DNA of 9,935 bases, taken from JAQBDA01 sp041301185. Its GTDB lineage: Bacteria; Chloroflexota; Anaerolineae; Anaerolineales; UBA4823. Each line of letters begins with the position of its first letter. The first letter of the stretch is position 1. Position numbers and translations under genes: made by a program. Where the stretch lies: positions 1-9,935 of the forward strand of contig JBFYSV010000119.1 in NCBI GenBank assembly GCA_041301185.1, in the 5' to 3' direction. The notes beneath the pieces were generated by a model. It saw only the letters and a program-made list of their open reading frames with translations. It was not told where the DNA came from and ran no database searches. This document shows positions 1 through 6,508 of the stretch, piece after piece.

Positions 1-285
1 GTTGATCAGTTGGGCTTTATGCTCAGGTGCTAACGCGGTGACAGCCTTAAGTTCAATAACAACCGTGTCTTCTACGAGGATGTCCGCATAAAAATGACCA
101 ACGCTTTCTCCACGAAACGAGACATCAATGGGTACCTGAGCGATTGCCTTAAGACCTTTTTGATGCAAAGCAATGAGCAGGGCTTTTTCGTAAACCGACT
201 CTAAAAATCCTGCCCCTAATTCATTAATCACCTCAAAGCAGGCTGAAAGGATGAGGCTGGTAAGTTCTTCGTGTAAGAGCAGCAT
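1..285 (-). CDS. GxxExxY family protein, C-terminus cut by window edge
   Basis: The minus-strand reading from the ATG at 285 gives 95 residues and runs off the left edge. Residues 24-32 read GAGFLESVY, which is the defining G-x-x-E-x-x-Y motif with its usual flanks. It is followed by a central segment with FYADILVEDTVVIELKAV (about 65-82), whose D...ELK pattern resembles the PD-(D/E)XK nuclease core (D68, E78, K80). Family members are usually about 120-130 residues, so roughly the last quarter is missing. An in-frame TAG (298-300) lies just upstream, which makes this ATG the only reasonable start; no Shine-Dalgarno sequence is visible. The molecular role of the family is not established. The gene has lower GC than the genes to its right, which suggests acquisition. 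Family assignment is firm; nuclease activity is only an inference. Confidence 0.88.
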   Translation of the reverse strand, partial: MLLLHEELTSLILSACFEVINELGAGFLESVYEKALLIALHQKGLKAIAQVPIDVSFRGESVGHFYADILVEDTVVIELKAVTALAPEHKAQLIN

Positions 286-294
286 GGCCGTAAT

Positions 295-323
295 ATGCTA
301 GATTGAAATGGCGGTGAAGTAAA
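295..323 (-). promoter_or_regulatory. Weak candidate promoter for the GxxExxY gene
   Basis: On the minus strand, TTTACT (318-323) and TAGCAT (295-300) are separated by 17 bases and match the -35 and -10 consensus at about four of six positions each. The -10 element ends nine bases before the ATG, so a transcript from it would have almost no leader, in keeping with the absence of a Shine-Dalgarno sequence. The match is weak and could be chance. Confidence 0.25.
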
Positions 324-361
324 ACAGTGATCACCACGACCTTCAGATTTGCACTTTACTT
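317..361. repeat. Imperfect inverted repeat in the gene-free segment
   Basis: AAGTAAAACAGTG (317-329) and CACTTTACTT (352-361) are inverted copies apart from a three-base insertion (ACA) in the left arm, with a loop of about 22 bases. A T-rich run follows on the plus strand (362-369). It lies between the GxxExxY gene and the DRTGG gene. It may be a cassette boundary, a structured RNA or chance. It is a poor terminator for the minus-strand operon because no U-run follows in that direction. Confidence 0.35.
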
Positions 362-370
362 CTTTTTTAT

Positions 371-406
371 CCTATCCATCCTGTATATCCCTGTTCGTAA
401 CCCTGT
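371..406. repeat. Spaced CCTGT short direct repeats beside the GxxExxY gene
   Basis: CCTAT at 371 and CCTGT at 380, 390 and 402 recur at steps of 9, 10 and 12 bases within a low-GC stretch. Seen from the minus strand these are ACAGG units. From memory, runs of this kind (ATCCTGT...) are often found next to GxxExxY genes in unrelated genomes; I cannot verify that here. The pattern itself is visible in the sequence; its meaning is unknown. Confidence 0.45.
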
Positions 407-436
407 ACTGTCTTTGAACAGATTCACCTCAGGATA

Positions 437-1510
437 TTATTTACACACCCCAAGCGCAGAGCACAGGCGATCGTAATCGAGATGGGCGTTCAATAGCTCT
501 TCGAACTGCTGCAACTTGGTGGCTTGCCCCAGGCGGGTCTTGCCGAAGGCGCGTTCGACGGTCTCGACCGTCTCGATGGTATTCAAGGGTACCAGCAGGA
601 TAGCCACACCGAACTCTTCGGCTTGCTTGACAATCAACGGGCTGGGGTGCAGGTTACCGGTCAGGATCAGGCAGGTGGTGGAGGTCTCCAGGGCTGCCAG
701 CTGGATATCGGTTCGGTCGCCCCCCGTGATAACAGCCTTGTTGATCTGCTTGCGGAAGCGAGATAGCGCCGCCTCGGCTGTCATAGCGCCAACCGTGAGA
801 GTTTCTACCAGGGCTTGCAGATCAGGCTTTGCGGTGAGCACCTGGGCATCCAAAACCTGGATGATCTCGCCCACGGAGAGCGCCTCCAGGCTGCGCCGCT
901 CTGGCAAAATGCCAAATACGGGAATATTGTGCTTCTCCAGGTAGGGCACAGCAATTTCGCGCACAAAAGCCATGGCTTCTTCGGGGACACGGTTGATCAG
1001 AACCCCGTTCATCGCCGCACCCAGGCGCGCCTGGGAGGCAAGGGCGTCATCCAGCACGCGGACATAATCTTTGTACTTAACCATAACCAGGATGTGGCTG
1101 CCCAGCTCTGCGGCAACGGCAGGAGTTGGCAGGCCAACCGCATGCCCTTCGCGCAGGCTGGCACCGCCCTCTAGCAACAATACATCTTTGCCTGCCCCTG
1201 CTGCGGCCGCGGCGGCTTTCACCTGATCCATCAGGTTAATATCCACCTGGTCCCGCAGCCGCTCGCGTAGAAATTCAGGGGTCACCACTACCGGGGAAAG
1301 CTCCCAGGGAGAGGCTTTAAGCTTGAGCGCTTCGATCACAAAAGCCGCGTCTTCATCGGCGATCTTATTGCCTACCCGCCAGGGAGTCAGGCTGAGGGGT
1401 TTCAAATAGCCTACCTGGTAATCGTTGGCTTGAAGGCGCTTGCCGAATGCCAGGCAGGCGGCTGTTTTTCCTGAATATCGTTCTACTGAGGTGATGTAAA
1501 TTGTTTTCAT
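437..1510 (-). CDS. BioD-like P-loop + DRTGG domain protein (Pta regulatory-half type)
   Basis: A 357-residue protein with two domains. Residues 1-220 form a dethiobiotin-synthetase-like P-loop NTPase fold: a loop with SGKT (13-16), LKPLSL (36-41) and an LLLEGGASL segment (111-119) in the BioD/CobB style. Residues about 225-335 form a DRTGG domain, including VITGGDRTDIQLAALE (260-275) and a Rossmann-like strand pair (CLILTGN, VAILLVP). The same pair of domains forms the non-catalytic N-terminal half of long phosphotransacetylases (COG0857); the PTA_PTB catalytic domain is absent. Pta itself is therefore ruled out, and biotin synthesis is unlikely. It is the last gene of the minus-strand cluster, 34 bases after the acyl-CoA synthetase. 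A sensor or regulator role in acetyl-CoA metabolism is inferred from family and context. No strong Shine-Dalgarno sequence is seen. Confidence 0.82.
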   Translation of the reverse strand: MKTIYITSVERYSGKTAACLAFGKRLQANDYQVGYLKPLSLTPWRVGNKIADEDAAFVIEALKLKASPWELSPVVVTPEFLRERLRDQVDINLMDQVKAAAAAAGAGKDVLLLEGGASLREGHAVGLPTPAVAAELGSHILVMVKYKDYVRVLDDALASQARLGAAMNGVLINRVPEEAMAFVREIAVPYLEKHNIPVFGILPERRSLEALSVGEIIQVLDAQVLTAKPDLQALVETLTVGAMTAEAALSRFRKQINKAVITGGDRTDIQLAALETSTTCLILTGNLHPSPLIVKQAEEFGVAILLVPLNTIETVETVERAFGKTRLGQATKLQQFEELLNAHLDYDRLCSALGVCK

Positions 1511-1544
1511 AGCTCAATTCCATTTCCAAGATCCATCAGGCAGA

Positions 1545-3647
1545 TTATTTAGAAAGAACCAGGCGCATATCGATCGCAATCGCGCCCTGGTTTCGGGAAT
1601 AAACCATCAACGGGTTGATATCCAATTCAGCAATTTCGGGGAAATCCTGGACTAGCTGGCCCATCCGCAGCAGAGTGTCCACGATAGCGGCTTTATCTGC
1701 TGCGGGCTTGCCGCGCACGCCATCCAGCAGGGCGTGGGCGCGGATCTCTGCCAGCATTTCCTCAGCTTCAAGCGGCGAGAAGGGGGCAATCCGGAAGGTG
1801 ACATCTTTCAATGTTTCGACATAGATTCCGCCCAGGCCGAAGGTGACCAGCGGGCCAAACTGCGGATCGCGGTTCATGCCTACCAGTACTTCCAGGCCAC
1901 CGGAGGGCACCATTTGCTGTACCAGACAGCCCCAGATGCGAGCGTCTGGAATATAGCGCTGCGCCCGGTAGGTCATCAACTCGAAGGCGTCCCGCACATC
2001 CTCGGCGTTTTCCAGACCGACCTTGACGCCGCCGACGTCCGTCTTGTGCAGGATGTCGGGAGAAGCGATCTTCAGCACCACCGGGTAACCGAAGCGCCCG
2101 GCGATATCAATCGCCTGGTCAGGCGTCTCGGCAATCTCGGATTGGGGTATGTTCAAGCCGTAGGCTTGCAGAATGCCGCGTGCTTCGAAATCCCCGATCG
2201 AAACCCGTCCTTCTGACCGCACCTTGCCGATCAAATCTGCAACTGCCTGCCGGTCCACATCGAAATGGGCAAACTCTGGCAGTGGGCGGTTGCGGGTCAT
2301 GCGCTCGGTTGACATAGCACGGAAAGCGCGTGAGGCGCGCTCAGGGAATGGGTAATTGGGCACGCCGTGGGCGTTGAGGATCTCTATCCCGGTCTTAACC
2401 CGCGCCTCGCCCATAAAACAGGTCAGAATAGGCTTGTCAATCTCGGCAGCCAGGTCGCCAACTGCCTGGGCGGTTGCCTCGATCTCGGTCATAGCCTGGG
2501 GGGTCAGCACCACCAGCAAGCCGTCTACGTTGGGGTCTGCCGCCACGTTCTTCAAGGCAAAACGGTAACGGTCGGCGCGGGCATCTCCCAGGACGTCCAC
2601 CGGGTTGGCCGCGCTGGCAGCATCCGGCAGGTACTGTTCCAGGGCGTGAATGGTCTCGATTTCGAAGCGGGCGATGCTCAGGCCTGCCCGTTCCAGCGCA
2701 TCGGTTGCCAGGATGCCTGGACCGCCGGCGTTGGTAATGATGGCTATCCGATCTCCCGCCAGGGCGGGTTGGTAACCGATTGCCAGCGCCATATCGAACA
2801 AGGCTTCCATCGAATCCGCCCGCAAGATGCCAGCCTGGCGAAACGCTGCCTGGTAGGCCTGCTCGGAGCCAGCCAGCGAGCCGGTGTGCGAGGATACCGC
2901 CCGTGAACCAGATTGGGTCACACCGGATTTGATGGCAACCACAGGCTTGCGCCGGGTGATATTCCGGGCGACCTCGATGAATTCCTGCCCGTTGGGAATA
3001 CCCTCGCTGTAAATCATGATCACCCGGGTGTGCGGGTCATCCGCCCAGGCCTGCAGCAGGTCGATCTCGTTGACGTCCGCCTTGTTGCCCAGACTGACGA
3101 ATTTAGACAGCCCCAGGCGCCCCGCCAGGGCAATGTCCAGCACAGCCGTCCCCAGCGCGCCGGATTGTGACATGAAAGCCATCGGACCGCTCGGTGGTGT
3201 ACCGGCAGCAAATGAAGCATTGAGCGGGGTAAAGGTATCGATCACACCCAGGCAGTTCGGTCCCACCAGGCGGATATTGTATTCCTGGGCGATCTGCACC
3301 AGCTCGCGCTCTCGCTCCAGCCCTTCCATCCCGGCCTCGCGAAAACCAGCGCTGATCACGATAGCAGCCGGAATGCCTTTCATGCCGCACAGGCGTAATG
3401 CCTCCGGAACGTTGGGGTAGGGGATGACGATGACCGCCAGTTCGATACTTCCTTCAACATCCAGCACAGATGGATAAGCTCGCTGGCCGAGGATCTCATC
3501 TGCCCCGGGGTTGATGGGGTAGATTTTACCGATCTGGGCATATCCGCCTTCGACCAGGTTTTTCAACACGGAATGCCCCAGCTTATCCGGATTGGTCGAG
3601 GCGCCAATTACAGCAACGGATTCTGGCTCAAAAAATGCTTTCAACAT
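1545..3647 (-). CDS. ADP-forming acyl-CoA synthetase (acetate-CoA ligase type), fused alpha-beta
   Basis: A 700-residue fused enzyme that converts acyl-CoA + ADP + Pi to acid + CoA + ATP, probably with acetyl-CoA as substrate. The order is CoA-binding Rossmann domain (about 5-130, with SVAVIGAS near the start), succinyl-CoA-ligase-like domains (about 150-290 and 300-445), a linker, and an ATP-grasp domain (about 480-698). H254 in SSHTGSLAG fits the phosphorylated histidine of the alpha part. H534 in ILHKTDVGGV fits the second histidine, which relays phosphate to ADP in the beta part. ELDINPLMV (674-682) is the usual ATP-grasp metal-binding end. Length and domains are complete. Fused ADP-forming synthetases are known in archaea and in Chloroflexus. 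The start lies six bases after the lipoprotein stop, so the genes are probably translationally coupled. Exact substrate (acetate, propionate, branched acids) cannot be read from sequence. Confidence 0.93.
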   Translation of the reverse strand: MLKAFFEPESVAVIGASTNPDKLGHSVLKNLVEGGYAQIGKIYPINPGADEILGQRAYPSVLDVEGSIELAVIVIPYPNVPEALRLCGMKGIPAAIVISAGFREAGMEGLERERELVQIAQEYNIRLVGPNCLGVIDTFTPLNASFAAGTPPSGPMAFMSQSGALGTAVLDIALAGRLGLSKFVSLGNKADVNEIDLLQAWADDPHTRVIMIYSEGIPNGQEFIEVARNITRRKPVVAIKSGVTQSGSRAVSSHTGSLAGSEQAYQAAFRQAGILRADSMEALFDMALAIGYQPALAGDRIAIITNAGGPGILATDALERAGLSIARFEIETIHALEQYLPDAASAANPVDVLGDARADRYRFALKNVAADPNVDGLLVVLTPQAMTEIEATAQAVGDLAAEIDKPILTCFMGEARVKTGIEILNAHGVPNYPFPERASRAFRAMSTERMTRNRPLPEFAHFDVDRQAVADLIGKVRSEGRVSIGDFEARGILQAYGLNIPQSEIAETPDQAIDIAGRFGYPVVLKIASPDILHKTDVGGVKVGLENAEDVRDAFELMTYRAQRYIPDARIWGCLVQQMVPSGGLEVLVGMNRDPQFGPLVTFGLGGIYVETLKDVTFRIAPFSPLEAEEMLAEIRAHALLDGVRGKPAADKAAIVDTLLRMGQLVQDFPEIAELDINPLMVYSRNQGAIAIDMRLVLSK

Positions 3648-3653
3648 ATTGTT

Positions 3654-4370
3654 CTATTTCTCTTTGATCAGGATTAATACCATAGTCTGGTTGCTGCCCG
3701 GTGATGGCCCCAGGGTGACGGTTGCCAGGCGGTTGTCTTTTGTGTAGTTCAGGGTTGCTGCCTTGTCACTCTCAAACCAGTTCTGGTCAACCTTTGCCCA
3801 CCCGGCGCCAGGCATCTGGGTTTTATAGAAGTCTAGCACCTGGAGATAAGGGAGAGGAGTCAGGTAAGATACCAGGCTGCCGGATTGGAAGTACATCTCC
3901 TTATCCCCTTCAAGGACGGGGATATCCGGGGCGGGGGTCGTCTGGGCGATTTGTGTCACAAATGCCTGGACGGTAGCAATCGCGCCAGGGCCTTGTTCGG
4001 TTGCCACCGCCACTGCAGTTGCCATCAAACCCGGTCCCTGTTCGGTAGCAAATGCCCAGGCGGTTTCCGCCAGGCCGCTGTCTTCAACCTGGGTGCCAAC
4101 TGCCTGGATGGTCTCGACAAAACCTTCGCCGGCGACCTGGGTGCCAACTGCCTGGACGGTTTCGAGATAACCTTCACCGGCGACCTGGGTGCCGACTGCC
4201 CGGACGGTGCTCAGGAGAGCACCACCCTCGTCAATCTGGTTCGCGGCCGATTCGACGGTGGCCCGTGTCGAACCAACCTGCTCCTGGATTCTGCCCAGCG
4301 TCTGGCAGGCAATCGTAAAGCTAACCAGGATGGCAACCAGCCAGGTAAGACGGATGAAATTCGAGCGCAT
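3654..4370 (-). CDS. Lipoprotein with tandem 15-16-residue repeats and FYKxxMPxxGW domain
   Basis: A 238-residue predicted lipoprotein. A hydrophobic signal segment (about 7-21) ends in a lipobox-like FTIAC, with C22 as the lipidation site. Residues 55-143 consist of about six repeats beginning TVRAVGTQ, TVQAVGTQ, TIQAVGTQ, TAWAFATE, TAVAVATE and TVQAFVTQ. These are likely helical and form a stalk. The C-terminal domain (about 153-238) contains LDFYKTQMPGAGW, a pattern common in small extracytoplasmic domains of Chloroflexota and Actinobacteria, followed by short beta strands. The start at 4370 was preferred to the ATG at 4376, because AAGGAG lies seven bases before it and only one base before the other. 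It is inside the probable operon, directly before the acyl-CoA synthetase. Function unknown; the protein should be on the outer face of the membrane. Confidence 0.8.
   Translation of the reverse strand: MRSNFIRLTWLVAILVSFTIACQTLGRIQEQVGSTRATVESAANQIDEGGALLSTVRAVGTQVAGEGYLETVQAVGTQVAGEGFVETIQAVGTQVEDSGLAETAWAFATEQGPGLMATAVAVATEQGPGAIATVQAFVTQIAQTTPAPDIPVLEGDKEMYFQSGSLVSYLTPLPYLQVLDFYKTQMPGAGWAKVDQNWFESDKAATLNYTKDNRLATVTLGPSPGSNQTMVLILIKEK
3942..4208 (-). repeat. In-frame tandem repeat (48- then 45-base units) in the lipoprotein gene
   Basis: Near-identical plus-strand blocks ACCTGGGTGCCAACTGCCTG occur at 4087 and 4135, with a slightly changed copy at 4183: an exact 48-base period. Leftwards two further units are 45 bases and more diverged (each encoding ATEQGPG), ending in a partial unit. 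The repeats encode the 15-16-residue motif of the lipoprotein. The close identity of the three right-hand units suggests recent duplication or gene conversion. Confidence 0.85.
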
Positions 4371-4399
4371 GCCCATACTCCTTGTCTGGTCAAGATTCT

Positions 4400-5350
4400 C
4401 TATTGAAGCTGCGGGATGACATCCCGCGCCAGGGCTTCTATTCCTGGCAGATCATCCAGGTCCAGCCATTGCAGCATCACCCGCTGCACACCGGCTTCAG
4501 AAAAGCCAGCAAGCTGCACTGCAATCTCGCTGGCAGTGCCAACCACCAACCCGCGTTGGCGAAGGCTTTGAGCGTCGTGCTTGCCCAGAGTGCGGATGCC
4601 TACCTTTTCACGCACACCTTGTTCATTATAGCCGAAGATACAGCCGGTCATCATCGAGCGGCGCACGCTGCTAGGCTGGCGTCCCTGTTCTGCTAACAGG
4701 TCATCCAGGATTTTATTCAGCCGGAAGAACTCTCCTAAGGAGATATATACTGCGTTCCATTCATTTCCGTAGCGCGCGACCAATGGCAATGTGCGCTTGA
4801 CACCATTGCCGCCGATCAAGATGGGCGGACCACCCGGACGCTGAGGTCTGGGAAGCAAAATAGCATCTTTGAGTAGGTAGTAGCGTCCTTCAAAATCTAC
4901 CGGCTTGTTGCTGCTCAGCAGGCTGGTGATCACTTGGAGTCCTTCTTCGAAACGGTCGAACCGGGCGGACGTATCGAGCAGGTCCCAACCGTAATTGGCG
5001 TGCTCCCGCTCCTGCCATCCGGCTCCCAGGCCCAGGGTCAGGCGGCCTCCGGAGAGATCGTCTACGGCGGTAGCCATGCGGGCTGTCATCGTCGGGTGGC
5101 GGAAGGAGACCGGGCTGACCAGGGGGCCAAACTCGATCCGCCGGGTATTATCTGCCAGCCAGGTCAGCGAGACCCACAGCTCTAGAGATTCGCGGTCGGG
5201 CGGATCGGCGTTAGTGTAGTGATCCGACCGGTACAGTCCTGCAAAACCTAGGTCCTCGACCGCCCGGGCAATCCGCTGCCAGCGCGGCCAGTTGAGGCCA
5301 TTTTGTCCCTCAACCATTATCGCAATGTCAAGCGATCGTGTCTTTTTCAT
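4400..5350 (-). CDS. LLM-class flavin/F420-dependent oxidoreductase
   Basis: A 316-residue luciferase-like (beta/alpha)8-barrel oxidoreductase. Typical features are GLYRSDHY (38-45), the strand-3 segment RRIEFGPLVSPVSFRHP (70-86), the ARMATAVDDLSGGRLTLGLGAGW block (90-112), RPGGPPILIGGNG (171-183) and a closing GTASEIAVQLAGFSEAGVQRVML segment (271-293). These are closest to the probable F420-dependent class; FMN is also possible, and no F420 biosynthesis gene is in view. The substrate is unknown. The ATG at 5350 is preferred: GGTGA sits five bases before it. A GTG at 5359 would overlap the fbp stop as GTGA and add three residues, but lacks a well-placed Shine-Dalgarno sequence. Tight contact with fbp indicates co-translation. 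Confidence 0.88.
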   Translation of the reverse strand: MKKTRSLDIAIMVEGQNGLNWPRWQRIARAVEDLGFAGLYRSDHYTNADPPDRESLELWVSLTWLADNTRRIEFGPLVSPVSFRHPTMTARMATAVDDLSGGRLTLGLGAGWQEREHANYGWDLLDTSARFDRFEEGLQVITSLLSSNKPVDFEGRYYLLKDAILLPRPQRPGGPPILIGGNGVKRTLPLVARYGNEWNAVYISLGEFFRLNKILDDLLAEQGRQPSSVRRSMMTGCIFGYNEQGVREKVGIRTLGKHDAQSLRQRGLVVGTASEIAVQLAGFSEAGVQRVMLQWLDLDDLPGIEALARDVIPQLQ

Positions 5351-5355
5351 GGCGG

Positions 5356-6384
5356 TCACCCAAATTTCTTGATATACTCCTCGGCTTTCTCGACCAATTC
5401 CCGGTTCCCAATGAAGAGCGGGGTGCGCTGGTGGAGAGAGGCAGGCTGGATATCCAGGATTCTCTGGAAACCATCCGAGGCGTAACCCCCGGCTTGCTCG
5501 GCGATGAAGGCTAGCGGTGCAGCCTCATACAGCAGTCGCAGCTTGCCGGTAGGTTTCTTGGGGTCTTTGTAGTCTGCGGGATAGTAGAAGATACCACCAG
5601 CCAGCAGGTTGCGGTGAAAATCACCCACCAGCGATCCGATATAGCGGGCTGAGAGGGATTTATCGTTGCCCTCCAGCCCTTGCAGAGAGCGAGTGTATTC
5701 TTGTACGCCTTGGCTCCAATACTTCTGGTTGCCCTGATTGGTGCTGTAATATTTTGGCATATCGGGAATGCGGATATTCGGATGGGTCAGCAAAAACTCG
5801 CCCACGCTCGGGTCCAGGGTGAAGCCGTGCACCCCGGTGCCGGTGGTATAGACCAGCATGGTGCTGACGCTGTACACCAGGTAACCCGCCACAACCAGCT
5901 CGCTCCCGGGCTGCAGGCAGTCCTCCAATGTTCCGGGACCAGATTCGGTCACCCTCCGGAAAACGGAGAAGATCGTTCCGATGCTGGTGTTGTAGTCGAT
6001 ATTCGAAGAGCCGTCCAGCGGATCGTAGAGGAGGATATACTTGCCGGTGGGGTGCCTGGGGGGAATGGGAAGCAGATCGGCATGTTCTTCAGATGCCATA
6101 GCTGCCAGCCTGCCGGTGTGATCGTTTAGGCGGTAGATGGTCTGATCTGCCAGGCGGTCCAACTTCATCACCTGCTCGCCCTGCACGTTGTAGTCTTCGG
6201 TGCTGCCCAGGATCTCCACCAATCCGGCGCGAGCGGTGTTGCTGGCGATGAATTTGCCAGCCAGGGCGAGATCATATAACAGGTTGGTGAGGGTACCCGT
6301 TGCATCCGGATGGATTTTCTGCTCTTCCAGGATGTGCCTTTCGATGGTCATGACCCGCAGCTTACCCTGACTATCTAAGAACAT
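5356..6384 (-). CDS. fbp: Fructose-1,6-bisphosphatase, class I
   Basis: A 342-residue cytoplasmic enzyme that removes the 1-phosphate of fructose 1,6-bisphosphate, the committed step of gluconeogenesis. The metal-binding motif DPLDGSSNID is at 121-130, with paired glutamates E99-E100 upstream. ARYIGSLVGDFHRNL (246-260) contributes to substrate binding, and the family signature GKLRLLYEAAPLAFIAEQAGG spans 280-300 with catalytic-site E287. The length is normal for class I. The ATG at 6384 is supported by GGGAGG four bases upstream; an internal ATG (residue 12) has no such site. It appears to be the first gene of the cluster that continues through the LLM oxidoreductase, lipoprotein, acyl-CoA synthetase and DRTGG protein. 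A -10-like TAAAAT (plus-strand span 6428-6433) is upstream, but without a convincing -35. Confidence 0.96.
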   Translation of the reverse strand: MFLDSQGKLRVMTIERHILEEQKIHPDATGTLTNLLYDLALAGKFIASNTARAGLVEILGSTEDYNVQGEQVMKLDRLADQTIYRLNDHTGRLAAMASEEHADLLPIPPRHPTGKYILLYDPLDGSSNIDYNTSIGTIFSVFRRVTESGPGTLEDCLQPGSELVVAGYLVYSVSTMLVYTTGTGVHGFTLDPSVGEFLLTHPNIRIPDMPKYYSTNQGNQKYWSQGVQEYTRSLQGLEGNDKSLSARYIGSLVGDFHRNLLAGGIFYYPADYKDPKKPTGKLRLLYEAAPLAFIAEQAGGYASDGFQRILDIQPASLHQRTPLFIGNRELVEKAEEYIKKFG

Positions 6385-6508
6385 ATTGCCTCCCAGTCAT
6401 CCGAACTTGTTTCAATTCGCTATCTTTATTTTACCCGCGCTCTACCCCCAGGGCGAGTCTCGATCCCAGATTGTTGTATCTTGAAGCCCTATAACACTGG
6501 GGTTTGTG
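6385..6508 (-). other. Intergenic leader between SDR gene and fbp
   Basis: A 124-base gene-free stretch that probably carries the promoter of the fbp cluster. On the minus strand it holds TAAAAT (6428-6433) as a possible -10 element; the hexamer 17 bases upstream is TCGCCC, a poor -35. The fbp Shine-Dalgarno sequence GGGAGG lies at the proximal end. A small palindrome CGAG-A-CTCG (6454-6462) and a weak CCC/GGG pairing near 6486-6503 are too short to call a terminator. Confidence 0.4.

Noticed and set aside
317..369. Inverted repeat plus T-run as a rho-independent terminator
   Set aside because: The T-run follows the stem only on the plus strand, where no gene ends. The stem has a bulge and a loop of about 22 bases, and no U-run follows on the minus strand, where the operon would need it.
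437..1510. Identification as BioD (dethiobiotin synthetase) or as Pta
   Set aside because: The DRTGG domain and the acetate-metabolism context do not fit BioD. The PTA_PTB catalytic domain needed for Pta is missing.
2367..2906. 179-residue open frame on the plus strand within the acyl-CoA synthetase gene
   Set aside because: It is antisense to conserved domains of the synthetase, has a low-complexity composition and no recognisable motif.
6454..6462. CGAG-A-CTCG mini-palindrome upstream of fbp as an operator
   Set aside because: Four-base arms are too short to stand out from chance, and no second copy is seen in the window.
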